Part shown: positions 33,301 through 40,105 of the stretch, piece after piece
How positions within the stretch are numbered: position 1 is the stretch's first letter
Layout: each line of letters begins with the position of its first letter
Notes under the pieces: generated by a model
What the model was told of the DNA's origin: nothing
What the model saw: the letters and a program-made list of their open reading frames with translations, nothing else
The model's database searches: none
Assembly: GCA_020636215.1 (NCBI GenBank)
Contig: JACJYG010000006.1
Location: forward strand, 930,001-994,000
DNA from: Lewinellaceae bacterium
GTDB lineage: Bacteria; Bacteroidota; Bacteroidia; Chitinophagales; Saprospiraceae
Direction of reading: 5' to 3'
DNA length: 64,000 nt
Translations under genes and position numbers: made by a program

Positions 33301-35082
33301 GTAGAAACGACGTACCAGCCGAACAACGGGGAGCTGGCGACCGACGCAGCCGACCCGGCGGACTTCATCGATACGGATAACGGCGGTGTACCGGATTACG
33401 TGGAAACGGTGCTGTACCCGGTTGAAGGCCTGACGGCCACCGACCCTGCCGACGCCGGCGACGACCAGTCAGATGATGATGGCGACGGCGTACCGAACTA
33501 CCAGGAACTGCTGGACGGCACGGACCCGCTTGATGGGCTGGATTATGCCGATACGGATGGGGACCTGGTGCCGGATTACGTGGAAGCCCAGGACGGTACG
33601 GACCCGAACGACGGCACGGATTACGCCGACGCGGATGGGGACCTGGTGCCGGATTACGTAGAAACGACGTACCAGCCGAACAACGGGGAGCTGGCGACCG
33701 ACGCAGCCGACCCGGCGGACTTCATCGATACGGATAACGGCGGTGTACCGGATTACGTGGAAACGGTGCTGTACCCGGTTGAAGGCCTGACGGCCACCGA
33801 CCCTGCCGACGCCGGCGACGACCAGTCAGATGATGATGGCGACGGCGTACCGAACTACCAGGAACTGCTGGACGGCACGGACCCGCTTGATGGGCTGGAT
33901 TATGCCGATACGGATGGGGACCTGGTGCCGGATTACGTGGAAGCCCAGGACGGTACGGACCCGAACGACGGCACGGATTACGCCGACGCGGATGGGGACC
34001 TGGTGCCGGATTACGTAGAAACGACGTACCAGCCGAACAACGGGGAGCTGGCGACCGACGCGGGCGACCCGGCGGACTTCATCGATACGGATAACGGCGG
34101 TGTGCCGGATTACGTAGAAGTGACCTTATACCCGAACTTGGGCAAGCCGGCCACGGACCCGAATGATGCCGCTGACGATGGACAAAACACCGATGGCGAC
34201 CTGTTGACAGACTACGAGGAATTGGTGAGTGGTTCGAACCTCAACGACCCCTGTGACCCCAATCCTTGCGATGCCAGCCTTTCAGCGAAGGTGTTCCTGG
34301 GTGGCGCTTACGATGATGTTGCCGGCTTAATGCACGACAGCCTGCGGGTGCGGAGCATTATTCCACTAACGCAACCTTATGGCCTGCTATCCGATTTCAA
34401 CTACACAGGTACGGAGACGGTGGACGCTTCGGTATTCGCAGTCACTGGACCGGATGCCATTGTAGACTGGGTGTTAGTGGAACTGCATGATGCCAATGAT
34501 CCGACGGTGGTGTTGCACCAGCGTGCTGCTTTGGTACAGCGGGATGGCGATATTGTCGATGTAGATGGGGTTTCTCCGCTCACCTTTGCAGGTGCGGGTA
34601 CAGGAGACTTCTATGTCTCAGTACGCCACCGGAACCATCTTGGGGTCATGACGGAGGCTCCGGTAACCTTTGGTGTAACGCCTTTGGCCGTAGACTTTAC
34701 GCAGGCTTCAACGCCGACTTACCAGTTGAGTGGCTCCACCGGCTCGGCTTATGCCCAGCAGTCCCTGCTGAGTACTACTCGTGTACTGTGGCCAGGCAAT
34801 ATGGCGAACACGGCCAATACAGGTGACAGGATCATCTATCAAGGCGCCGGCGCCGATGTAGAAGAAGCTTATTTTAAAGCCCTATTGGACCCGGCAAATA
34901 CCAACTTCCTCCCCAACTGGATCGTGCTCGAATACCATCGGGCAGACGCCAACATGGACGGAAGGGTGATTTATCAGGGCGCCAATTCCGATTCGGATGT
35001 TGTCTTCTTCTCGGTTTCCCTCTTCCCTGGCAATGGCGGGTTCTTGCCGAACTATGTGATTTTTGAGCAAATACCCAAATAA
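21382..35082 (+). CDS. Giant secreted TSP3-repeat surface protein (4566 residues)
   Basis: A very large exported protein. Parts in order: N-terminal membrane/signal segment (about 18-36); a beta-rich region to about 175; three related ConA/LamG-like modules (about 185-1370), each with [RQ]VNSY..I+.G.TL and AGIGRD[DN] blocks; Cys-containing modules, of which a domain starting FH.[SG]FDG occurs twice (nt about 25960-26500 and 27030-27560); a calcium-binding thrombospondin type 3 region of about 1980 residues (nt about 28290-34240) built of D.D.DG..[DN] loops; and a C-terminal domain of about 270 residues with VRHRNHLGVMT and dockerin-like loops (DANMDGRVIYQG). The last domain is shared with the protein ending at 42289. 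A usual T9SS type A tail is not seen. It is probably a cell-surface adhesin or layer protein stiffened by Ca2+. A terminator follows at 35094. Confidence 0.85.
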   Translation: MISNFTKLIRLPRIGWSAPVAIALAGILALVVFSMPPLSREADASPFQQPSLSLTLESSQAAGELKAPEIGLNISAPEPLGRTRLELFSQPATILGQQSINKVVGIHPARNHALQAQLAFQYDDDDLNGLDETKLILYSSTDNGRTWEPHLNSVVDPENNSIHLNGIEHFSLWTAAPLPPIPAPGGVDAGLAFWSRADVQAFSDAGVSPATDGASVQQWNDISGSGFHTTQATVGQRPTYRDGIPQSNYNPYLFWNDDHLENTSPILDRLNDDITMIGVGFSTVNSGINSLAGLGNNGNDPTLDVTGLDFNPWADNSSPAFVTHIGSPVIQDEAHILDIRAINGLTTLNDDLVAGLDGYDHANNMDIRGQTNTQMFNQIHIGSDGGGEDWDGGITEIVIYNRRLDGAELARVRSYLAIRNGVTLDNDPANPTVNYDYLASDGAIIWPGTSTAGYQPYHQAVAGIGRDDNSMLDQRKSNSVKLGSVVSMENSGGFGTDRSYLVWGHNGAAATYANTYTPNSFTPAAGYFRMARVWRVKETGTVGAITVIGPATAEHLLVHNSANFNSGAPTEIAMTPDGNGNMAATVNFTDGQYFTFGNELEAPGGVAAGIRLWLKADIGTNTAVDGAPVSAWMDQSLSGASLTSQTAAREPVFSSPAPSSNFNPTVLFDGSNDGLELAPFMTGVEPGGSVFGAASNSTPGTGFDNLVVFGIDNPHLGTAAATGKPLGYMNGSSPIRNDHPADPVPGQFHIWSWQWNMANEPSNTSSNTGLDVIFNGQVNSEPTMEIRESSFANGAPNADQFSLGSYEGVEVWDGPIGEIAVYERNLTATESQRVNSYFSIRWGTTLDSDPASSTVNYDYVDSDGNTIWAGSANAAYQPYHHGVAGIGRDDASGLEQKQSKSVTAGSVVSIYYGDQAGGLPSSNADNASAFSADKSFLMWGHNGGSASFSVTYNPNSFTPAAGYYYMSRIWKVQETGTVGTVTVHAIGGADHLLVHNSADFSTGTPVEIALADDGSGNLVATVNFTDGQYFTFGKEIEAPGCVAANLQLWMKANDGISQSGGAISAWDDASGMGNSPTAAVNSPGYVENGINFNPSVTFDGSNQRFDFNNFTNGFSAGEIYYLIRSDRPKTQNNGLAAWGNNHWQHYTWGNQNIYDAFGSTTRQNWVPSVDIQKPNIYNVRAKPGQWTAWFNGSQDFNQNSNSIRFDQPATNLGFGNLTYYDGDIPEVIIYDRELLPAEKQRVNSYLGIKYGITLSHDYLAGDGSVIWMSGGSFDNNIAGIGRDNCQGLDQRQSQSVNTGSLVAIYNGDQTGGLPATNADNTTDFSVDKSFLIWGDNGGAVTYTASIPNFDILDRQWKVQETGTVGTVTVHTDEASATFLIVDTDGDGDFSTGSPTSVALAGGSAAYDFNNNDHFTFGKVACVVSSTYACSSGGPINLASFVLSYTPGGTWTDVSGSGANISDPTNVDLTSLPNGVYTFNYQFSGSPVCYDVIVNQVTTIPAPMLDDITVCEGDDVAINVPFFDIPQQEVFHTSFDGSLSYIAQGQCSGSAIGTCPTNNESIVTAEGLTLTGDFSTLFRSSDYIRRYAGELQFNDVNSEFCVETAVQAIAPGDQATIAVDLRRSYGYMEPDDYIRVYSIINGVENLEAEYAGQISSRTISFRKTGITGSSVAIKVCVKNGNGQTGIGGFDGPLEQYAIQDMKIIITPALPTYTFYDGDPGLGGLVVGTGLSYDPGTTPASSPETIWVTCSVNGCESQPEPVVISVSPNSVEMMDGSIGYFCTGGNPFISLNGLVINYQSGGSWTDDDATGVSLANPDAVDFTGVPDGAYHFTYTVSGAAPCFGESATVIVSIGEAADDPIIPDITVCEGASTAITLPLPLAGLEELFHAGFDGATAYVAHGECSGAAIGTCPVSDASIVTSEGLTLTGDFSTLKRSTDYIRRIGGELRFHDVNSEFCLQTPTQALAPGDRATISVDLRRSGGYMEADDYIRVYSIINGVETLEAEYAGQISAQYQTFVKTGITGSSVALKVCVKNGDGISGIGGVDGPLEHYAVSDMRIVKTPELPTYTFYDADPGAGPANVLATGFSYDPGTTSANSPQTIWVNCMQNGCESNAVPVVVTVSPNSLQMMDGSIVHYCPGGPGANAVINLEDFVINYQAGGSWSDDDGAGVSLASPTAVDLTGLADGSYHFTYAIAGTPPCLGEEVTIIVAIGEQTEAIPVLSASTAANTCPATTVDLSALVTSTTPTGASLVWSTDSDPSDGLSSTEASPTAVAVSGTYYAYYAVNGCYGPAATGTTVSIVSCDADGDGINDIDEITAGTDPMNPDTDGDGENDGLEVGVDPNNPLDTDGDGIIDALESSLSDADNDGFDDEIDLANTDPCIPNANAGPCDQDSDGLTNDEEATAGTDPLDPDSDNDGQLDGIEVGGDPNNPLDGDNDGIIDALDSSIADADGDGVNDEADPANLDPCDPNTFAGACDLDSDGLTNAEELTAGTSPSNADSDGDGEQDGIEVGGDPNNPLDGDNDGIIDALDSATNDADNDGVSDEFDPANNDPCIPSVNAGPCDQDGDGLTNDKESGLGTDPANPDTDGDGENDGDEMGPDPNMALDGDNDGIIDALESSIADADNDGLMDEFDPANFDPCVPNASAGACDQDNDGLTNDEELTAGTDPLDPDSDNDGQLDGIEVGGDPNNPLDGDNDGIIDALDSSTADTDNDGVNDESDPANTDPCVPNALSAACDTDNDGLANSVEVSLGTDPFDNDTDNDGELDGAEVGPDPNNPLDGDNDGIIDALESSITDSDNDGVPNESDPANNDPCIPNASAGPCDQDSDGLTNAQELTAGTDPTDPDSDGDGENDGLEVGANPVFPFDTDNDGLIDALESSINDADNDGVDDEADPANNDPCIPNLNAGPCDQDNDGLDNTTEAGLGTDPTDADTDNDGLTDGEEVNTYNTDPTNADTDGGGTNDGQEVLDGTDPTAGNGNDDAAADPDNDGLTNAEEASLGTDPNNADTDNDGLTDGEEVNTYNTDPLDADTDNGGTNDGQEVLDGTDPAGDPTDDAAADPDMDGLTNGQEASLGTDPNDADTDNDGLTDGEEVNTYNTDPTNADTDGGGTNDGQEVLDGTDPTAGNGNDDAAADPDNDGLTNAEEASLGTDPNNVDTDNDGLTDGEEVNTYNTDPLDADTDNGGTNDGQEVLDGTDPAGDPTDDAAADPDMDGLTNGEEASLGTDPNNADTDNDGLTDGEEVNTYNTDPTNADTDGGGTNDGQEVLDGTDPTAGNGNDDAAADADNDGLTNAQEAILGTDPTDPDTDNDGRTDFQEVGPDGLFTAGIDTNPLDSDTDNDGISDGDEVNSTGPLAPFTGATNPLSADSDGDGIKDGVEAGVTAPLPGGLSNNGTPFTGTTTPFVGDADPSTVTDPTKDDTDGDGLNDGEEDANKNGKVDNTGISGTGNTSSGETDPNLADTDGDGLNDQAETVTFNTNPLDTDTDEDGITDGEETDGDSIDDGDPLDPCSPNPNILACPTGDVDGDLVLNGVDSAPSDPCVPNMNALACPTGDFDGDGVPNNVESSDGTDPADGLDYADTDGDLVPDYVEAQDGTDPNDGTDYADADGDLVPDYVETTYQPNNGELATDAGDPADFIDTDNGGVPDYVETVLYPVEGLTATDPADAGDDQSDDDGDGVPNYQELLDGTDPLDGLDYADTDGDLVPDYVEAQDGTDPNDGTDYADADGDLVPDYVETTYQPNNGELATDAGDPADFIDTDNGGVPDYVETVLYPVEGLTATDPADAGDDQSDDDGDGVPNYQELLDGTDPLDGLDYADTDGDLVPDYVEAQDGTDPNDGTDYADADGDLVPDYVETTYQPNNGELATDAADPADFIDTDNGGVPDYVETVLYPVEGLTATDPADAGDDQSDDDGDGVPNYQELLDGTDPLDGLDYADTDGDLVPDYVEAQDGTDPNDGTDYADADGDLVPDYVETTYQPNNGELATDAADPADFIDTDNGGVPDYVETVLYPVEGLTATDPADAGDDQSDDDGDGVPNYQELLDGTDPLDGLDYADTDGDLVPDYVEAQDGTDPNDGTDYADADGDLVPDYVETTYQPNNGELATDAADPADFIDTDNGGVPDYVETVLYPVEGLTATDPADAGDDQSDDDGDGVPNYQELLDGTDPLDGLDYADTDGDLVPDYVEAQDGTDPNDGTDYADADGDLVPDYVETTYQPNNGELATDAGDPADFIDTDNGGVPDYVEVTLYPNLGKPATDPNDAADDGQNTDGDLLTDYEELVSGSNLNDPCDPNPCDASLSAKVFLGGAYDDVAGLMHDSLRVRSIIPLTQPYGLLSDFNYTGTETVDASVFAVTGPDAIVDWVLVELHDANDPTVVLHQRAALVQRDGDIVDVDGVSPLTFAGAGTGDFYVSVRHRNHLGVMTEAPVTFGVTPLAVDFTQASTPTYQLSGSTGSAYAQQSLLSTTRVLWPGNMANTANTGDRIIYQGAGADVEEAYFKALLDPANTNFLPNWIVLEYHRADANMDGRVIYQGANSDSDVVFFSVSLFPGNGGFLPNYVIFEQIPK
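30187..31255 (+). repeat. About five tandem 222/225-bp units inside the giant gene
   Basis: Units encode DNDGLTDGEEVNTYNTDP, a G-rich NDGQEVLDGTDP part, then AAADP and LTN.[EQ]EASLGTDPN. Two variants alternate: one with TAGNGNDDAAAD (225 bp) and one with AGDPTDDAAAD (222 bp), giving a higher-order period near 447 bp. Coordinates are approximate. Confidence 0.75.
32105..34115 (+). repeat. About 5.6 nearly identical 357-bp tandem repeats
   Basis: The unit encodes 119 residues beginning DGLDYADTDGDLVPDYVEAQ and including VETTYQPNNGELATDA and DDDGDGVPNYQELLDGTDPL. Copies start near 32105, 32462, 32819, 33176, 33533 and 33890; the last is cut short. Copies differ at only a few bases, far less than the older TSP3 repeats before them, so they arose recently or are kept alike by recombination. 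Confidence 0.85.
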
Positions 35083-35093
35083 ATAGAGTTTTG

Positions 35094-35140
35094 CCTGCCC
35101 GGCCTTCCAGCAACGATCGCTGGCGCCGGGCAGGGTTTTT
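35094..35140 (+). terminator. Rho-independent terminator after the giant gene
   Basis: CCTGCCCGGC (35094-35103) pairs perfectly with GCCGGGCAGG (35125-35134), with an inner CCAGC/GCTGG hairpin, followed by five T residues. It lies 12 bases after the stop at 35082. Confidence 0.75.
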
Positions 35141-35183
35141 ACTGCCATTTTATACGAATCAGGTTCACCAAAAAATAAAAGAC

Positions 35184-36032
35184 ATGGTTACTTCATTCAA
35201 ACCGATCTTATTCATTGGGCTTGCCCTTTTTATGAGCTGCGTACTGCAGGCTCAGGTTAAGCTGAAACTTTCCTTGTTGCCGGACCAGCAAACCTATCTG
35301 GTCAGTATGATTCCTGAACAGTCCTGGGATATGCCCATGAACATGGTTGGGTCTGCTCAGGTCGTATTACAAATGCAGGCGGGGCGGCCTTTTCTGGCCG
35401 GCAATATCAACAGCCTGATCCCTGGCGTAAGCTGGATGGATAACGCTTATGTGGAAAGCCCGGCTTCTTCCCCGGAATTTGATTTCGTGTGCTTTGCGCT
35501 GAATGAAATGGGCACCAAAAATATTCCCTTTCAGGAAGGCCAGGAAACGCCCCTGTTCTCCTTCATTAATCTGGAAGCTGGTTGTGTGGGGTTATTGGAG
35601 CTGGTTGAAAATAGCGATACTCATATTCAGAACATTGTCCGGAATGATCATATCAATATTACCCAAAATATTACTGTGCTTGGCGCCAGGGGCAATGCCT
35701 TTACGGGCATAGCGGATGGATTAGTTGATTGTACCGTAGTCCGGGCAAAAAGTGATGCCTCTATCTTAAGCCATCTGCATGTTTATCCCATTCCCACTAC
35801 GGATGCGTTGCAAATATCCTGGGAAACGCATCCTGGGCAAAAGGTGGATCAACTCCTGGTGTCCGATTTTCTGGGCAAACTTACTCTGGAGCAAAAGGTA
35901 ATACCCGAGCTCGGGAAACAGAATTTATCACTGGATGTATCCGGTTTCCCGCCTGGCTTGTATACGGCGAGCCTGGTCAATACAGAAACAGGAGACAGGC
36001 AGTTTTTTCAGTTTATAGTTGTCCGCATCTAA
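35184..36032 (+). CDS. Secreted protein with T9SS type A sorting domain
   Basis: A 282-residue exported protein. The ATG at 35184 begins a signal peptide (MVTSFKPILFIGLALFMSC, cleavage near VLQA-Q); the upstream in-frame start at 35091 overlaps the terminator and is rejected. Residues about 22-185 form a beta-rich domain with a TYLVSM motif, a pair of conserved Cys and a VLGARGNAFTG end; the same layout is seen in the next gene product. The C-terminal 75 residues are a T9SS type A domain (VYPIPTTDALQISW to FPPGLYTASLVN and FFQFIVVRI), which directs export through the type IX system and attachment to the surface. The gene is followed by a related gene 35 bases later, so they are probably co-transcribed. 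The function of the beta domain is unknown. Confidence 0.8.
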   Translation: MVTSFKPILFIGLALFMSCVLQAQVKLKLSLLPDQQTYLVSMIPEQSWDMPMNMVGSAQVVLQMQAGRPFLAGNINSLIPGVSWMDNAYVESPASSPEFDFVCFALNEMGTKNIPFQEGQETPLFSFINLEAGCVGLLELVENSDTHIQNIVRNDHINITQNITVLGARGNAFTGIADGLVDCTVVRAKSDASILSHLHVYPIPTTDALQISWETHPGQKVDQLLVSDFLGKLTLEQKVIPELGKQNLSLDVSGFPPGLYTASLVNTETGDRQFFQFIVVRI

Positions 36033-36067
36033 GAAAATAATTGAATCACGACCTAAAATTATCGAAA

Positions 36068-36652
36068 ATGAAACCTTTAGTAAAAATACTGCTCGCTGTT
36101 ATTCTCTGCTTCCCACTTTGGCTCACTGCGCAAACGGAAGTAACCTATAACCTTGGTTTTGATTTTAGTACCCAAACCTACACCATGTCCATGACGTCCA
36201 ATGCGGCATTTACCCCGCCTCTTTCCCGTCTTTCCAGTTCCACGCAGGTAACAATTGTAGTGCCTCATGTTGCCGGTGGCTGGCAGGTTTCAAATTTGAC
36301 GGCGCTTACGGCGCTGGGGTGGGGCTATTCTTACCTGGATGGTACGACGGAAGGATTGTCCCAGGATTATTTGTTCTTTGCCCCTTCTAATGCTGGTACC
36401 TATAGCCCTTTCCCTATCGCCGCAAACGCGCCAATAGATCTGTTCTCTTTCCAAAGCGGTTCCGGTTGTGCAGGAGATTTGTATCTGTATGATAATGTGA
36501 ACGACCCGCTGAACGCCATCCCTTCTATCAATGCGGATAACAATACAGTTATACTTGGCGCCGGTTCCGGAAACGTATATATCGGAAATAGCAGTGGCGA
36601 TATCCCTTGTGTTTTACCCTGTGCGGCAGAGGCCGGTACTCTAAGTTACTAA
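36068..36652 (+). CDS. Secreted beta-rich protein, possibly truncated
   Basis: A 194-residue exported protein with a clear signal peptide (MKPLVKILLAVILCFPLWL, cleavage near TAQ-T). The mature part resembles the N-terminal domain of the preceding gene product: TYTMSM, STQVTIVVP, DLFSFQSGSGCAGDL and VILGAGSGNVYIG are at matching places. It ends abruptly at PCAAEAGTLSY with no sorting domain, whereas such domains are normally followed by further modules, and the next gene's modules contain a similar C...TGDLSFSL block. It may therefore be a shortened gene, or a free secreted protein. The ATG at 36068 is chosen because it starts the signal peptide. Confidence 0.7.
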   Translation: MKPLVKILLAVILCFPLWLTAQTEVTYNLGFDFSTQTYTMSMTSNAAFTPPLSRLSSSTQVTIVVPHVAGGWQVSNLTALTALGWGYSYLDGTTEGLSQDYLFFAPSNAGTYSPFPIAANAPIDLFSFQSGSGCAGDLYLYDNVNDPLNAIPSINADNNTVILGAGSGNVYIGNSSGDIPCVLPCAAEAGTLSY

Positions 36653-36784
36653 GTTTAATAGTGGCTTGAATCTGAAAGATAAATTGGCTGAACTTCTGGC
36701 TGAACGGTTGGAGTTTAGAGCCGTAAATATTTTCTTTTTGTAGCTGCTTTCGCTGCAAAAAAACAAAATAAAATTGCTTTTGAT

Positions 36785-39700
36785 ATGCAAAGGAATCTCT
36801 ACTTTTCCCGGCTTATCGAGACTGGAAAGTTGCTGCTGCTCCTTCAATGTATATGGATGTGTACCTTGCAAGAAGGGTTTTCACAAGCCTGTCACTTCAA
36901 GAGTGGCGATCCGGTTGTACTCAATGCTTCCGGCTTCAATTCAGCTCCAGGTTTTCAACAACGATATGTATTGACGGATGATACCGGTATTATCCAATAT
37001 GTTGCTGCTGTACTCCCGATCAGCGGTGTGGCAGCCAACCAATACATTGCATACAGCGTCAATTACAGCACTGCCGGGGCTCCACCCAATTTAGTTGTTG
37101 GCGTCAATATCAATGCGATCGGTGGCGATTGCGTTGACGTTTCCCCCGGCCTGGCCGTTGGAGTATGTGACTGTAATAACAGTACAGGGGATTTATCTTT
37201 TTCCCTGTTAGGAAACAATAATACCTCTGGCTACACACAATCGTTCGCTCTGACCGATGATAGTGGAATTATTCTCGCCACTTCTGCTTCTGCTTCTTTT
37301 TCGGGGCTAAATGATGGCATATACAACATCTATAGTGTCAACTTTGAAACAGCGGCTGGCGTCAATAATTACGCTCCTGGAAACCTGATTAATTCTGTAA
37401 CTGGAACTTGCCTCGACATCTCTCCTGCGCTTGGTTTTGTCGTATGTATTCCACCCGATTCGGATAATGATGGCTTGATTGATATTGATGAAATTCTTGC
37501 CGGCACGGACCCATTGAACCCGGACACGGACGGTGACGGCTATAATGACGGCGAAGAAGTCACAGGCGTAGATAACCTGAGTACTATTCCAGTAGCCTTG
37601 GGGATGAGTGACCCTTTGGACCCCTGCAGCCCGGACGCCACAGCTGGCCCTTGCGACCAGGATGGCGACGGCCTGACTAACGCAGAAGAGGCCACCGCGG
37701 GCACGGACCCTTTGAACCCGGATACGGACAGTGATGGCTATAACGACGGTGAAGAAGTCACAGGCATAGACGACCCTGCGACCACCGCGGTAGCGCTGGG
37801 CGTGAGCGACGCTACCGACCCCTGTAGCCCGGACGCCACAGCTGGGGCTTGCGACCAGGATGGCGACGGCCTGACTAACGCAGAAGAGGCCACCGCGGGC
37901 ACGGACCCATTGAACCCGGACACGGATGGTGACGGCTATAACGACGGCGAAGAAGTCACAGGCGTAGACGACCCTGCGACCACCGCAATAGCGCTGGGCG
38001 TGAGCGACCCGCTAGACCCCTGCGACCCGAACAATACTGACACGGACGGCGACGGCATTTGTGATATCCAGGAGGTGCTCGACGGTACGGACCCGAACGA
38101 TGCTTGCGATCCGGACAATACGGACACGGACGGTGACGGCATCTGCGATATCCAGGAGGTGCTTGACGGTACGGACCCGGCCGACCCCTGTGACCCAGCT
38201 TCGAGCGCTGGGGCTTGCGACCAGGATGGCGACGGCCTGACTAATGCTGAAGAGGCCACAGCGGGCACGGACCCATTGAACCCGGACACGGACGGTGACG
38301 GCTATAACGACGGCGAAGAAGTCACAGGCGTAGACGACCCTGCGACCGCCGCGGTAGCGCTGGGCGTGAGCGACGCTACCGACCCCTGTAGCCCGGACGC
38401 CACAGCTGGCCCTTGCGACCAGGATGGCGATGGCCTGACTAACGCTGAAGAAGCCACAGCGGGCACGGACCCGTTGAACCCGGACACGGACGGTGACGGC
38501 TATAACGACGGTGAAGAAGTCACAGGCGTAGACGACCCTGCGACCACCGCAGTAGCGCTGGGCGTGAGCGATCCGCTAGACCCCTGCGACCCGGACAATA
38601 CGGACACGGACGGTGACGGCATTTGTGATATCCAGGAGACGCTCGACGGTACGGACCCGGCCGATGCCTGCGACCCAAATAATACGGACACGGACGGCGA
38701 CGGCATCTGCGATGTGCAGGAGACGCTCGACGGTACGGACCCGGCTGACCCCTGTGACCCAGCTTCGAGCGCTGGCCCTTGCGACCAGGATGGCGACGGC
38801 CTGACTAATGCTGAAGAAGCCACCGCGGGCACGGACCCGTTGAACCCGGATACGGACGGTGACGGCTATAACGACGGTGAAGAAGTCACAGGCGTAGACG
38901 ACCCTGCGACCACCGCGGTAGCGCTGGGCGTGAGCGACGCTACCGACCCCTGTAGCCCGGACGCCACAACTGGCCCTTGCGACCAGGATGGCGATGGTTT
39001 GACTAATGCTGAAGAGGCCACAGCGGGCACGGACCCGTTGAACCCGGACACGGATGGTGACGGCTATAACGACGGCGAAGAAGTCACAGGCGTAGACGAC
39101 CCTACGACCACCGCAGTAGCGCTGGGAACGAGCGATCCGCTAGACCCCTGTGACCCGAACAATACGGACACTGACGGGGACGGCATCTGTGATATCCAGG
39201 AAGTGCTTGACGGTACGGACCCGGCCGACCCCTGTGACCCAGCTTCGAGCGCTGGGGCTTGCGACCAGGATGGCGACGGCCTGACTAACGCTGAAGAGGC
39301 CACAGCGGGCACGGACCCGTTGAACCCGGACACGGATGGTGACGGCTATAACGACGGTGAAGAAGTCACAGGTGTAGACGACCCTGCGACCACCGCAGTA
39401 GCGCTGGGCGTGAGCGACCCGCTAAACCCCTGTAGCCCGGACGCCACAGCTGGGGCTTGCGACCAGGATGGCGATGGCCTGACTAATGCTGAAGAGGCCA
39501 CCGCGGGCACGGACCCGTTGAACCCGGATACGGACGGTGACGGCTATAACGACGGCGAAGAAGTCACAGGCGTAGACGACCCTGCGACCACCGCAGTAGC
39601 GCTGGGCGTGAGCGATCCGCTAGACCCCTGCGACCCGGACAATACGGACACGGACGGGGACGGCATTTGTGATATCCAGGAAGTGCTTGACGGTACGGCC

Positions 39701-40105
39701 CCGAACGATGCTTGTGACCCGAACAATACGGACACTGACGGGGACGGCATCTGCGATGTGCAGGAGACGCTCGACGGTACGGACCCGGCCGACCCCTGTA
39801 GCCCGGACGCCACAACTGGCCCTTGCGACCAGGATGGCGATGGCCTGACTAATGCTGAAGAAGCCACAGCGGGCACGGACCCTTTGAACCCGGATACGGA
39901 CGGTGACGGCTATAACGACGGTGAAGAAGTCACAGGCGTAGACGACCCTACGACCACCGCAGTAGCGCTGGGCGTGAGCGACCCGCTGGACCCCTGTGAC
40001 CCGAACAATACGGACACGGACGGTGACGGCATCTGTGATATCCAGGAGGTGCTCGACGGTACGGACCCGAACGATGCTTGTGACCCGAACAATACTGACT
40101 TGTGA
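36785..40105 (+). CDS. Secreted TSP3-repeat protein, N-terminal part of a broken gene
   Basis: The first 1106 residues of a surface protein whose frame is broken at 40103. It has a signal segment (about 14-33, ending GFSQ), two related beta modules (about 35-125 and 126-220; YVLTDDTGIIQ and FALTDDSGIIL, each ending near C.D[VI]SP.L), then TSP3-type calcium-binding repeats. The repeats use two unit kinds, a 66-residue unit (DQDGDGLTNAEEATAGTDP start) and a 28-residue unit (DTDGDGICDIQE start), in the order 3+2+2+2+2+1+2+2+1+1. The frame stops at TGA where a partial repeat unit (TTGTGACCCGAAC) is joined. The sequence from 40484 to 42289 continues the same protein in the same frame number and supplies the C-terminal domain, so the two were one gene of about 1800 residues. 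Confidence 0.75.
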   Translation: MQRNLYFSRLIETGKLLLLLQCIWMCTLQEGFSQACHFKSGDPVVLNASGFNSAPGFQQRYVLTDDTGIIQYVAAVLPISGVAANQYIAYSVNYSTAGAPPNLVVGVNINAIGGDCVDVSPGLAVGVCDCNNSTGDLSFSLLGNNNTSGYTQSFALTDDSGIILATSASASFSGLNDGIYNIYSVNFETAAGVNNYAPGNLINSVTGTCLDISPALGFVVCIPPDSDNDGLIDIDEILAGTDPLNPDTDGDGYNDGEEVTGVDNLSTIPVALGMSDPLDPCSPDATAGPCDQDGDGLTNAEEATAGTDPLNPDTDSDGYNDGEEVTGIDDPATTAVALGVSDATDPCSPDATAGACDQDGDGLTNAEEATAGTDPLNPDTDGDGYNDGEEVTGVDDPATTAIALGVSDPLDPCDPNNTDTDGDGICDIQEVLDGTDPNDACDPDNTDTDGDGICDIQEVLDGTDPADPCDPASSAGACDQDGDGLTNAEEATAGTDPLNPDTDGDGYNDGEEVTGVDDPATAAVALGVSDATDPCSPDATAGPCDQDGDGLTNAEEATAGTDPLNPDTDGDGYNDGEEVTGVDDPATTAVALGVSDPLDPCDPDNTDTDGDGICDIQETLDGTDPADACDPNNTDTDGDGICDVQETLDGTDPADPCDPASSAGPCDQDGDGLTNAEEATAGTDPLNPDTDGDGYNDGEEVTGVDDPATTAVALGVSDATDPCSPDATTGPCDQDGDGLTNAEEATAGTDPLNPDTDGDGYNDGEEVTGVDDPTTTAVALGTSDPLDPCDPNNTDTDGDGICDIQEVLDGTDPADPCDPASSAGACDQDGDGLTNAEEATAGTDPLNPDTDGDGYNDGEEVTGVDDPATTAVALGVSDPLNPCSPDATAGACDQDGDGLTNAEEATAGTDPLNPDTDGDGYNDGEEVTGVDDPATTAVALGVSDPLDPCDPDNTDTDGDGICDIQEVLDGTAPNDACDPNNTDTDGDGICDVQETLDGTDPADPCSPDATTGPCDQDGDGLTNAEEATAGTDPLNPDTDGDGYNDGEEVTGVDDPTTTAVALGVSDPLDPCDPNNTDTDGDGICDIQEVLDGTDPNDACDPNNTDL

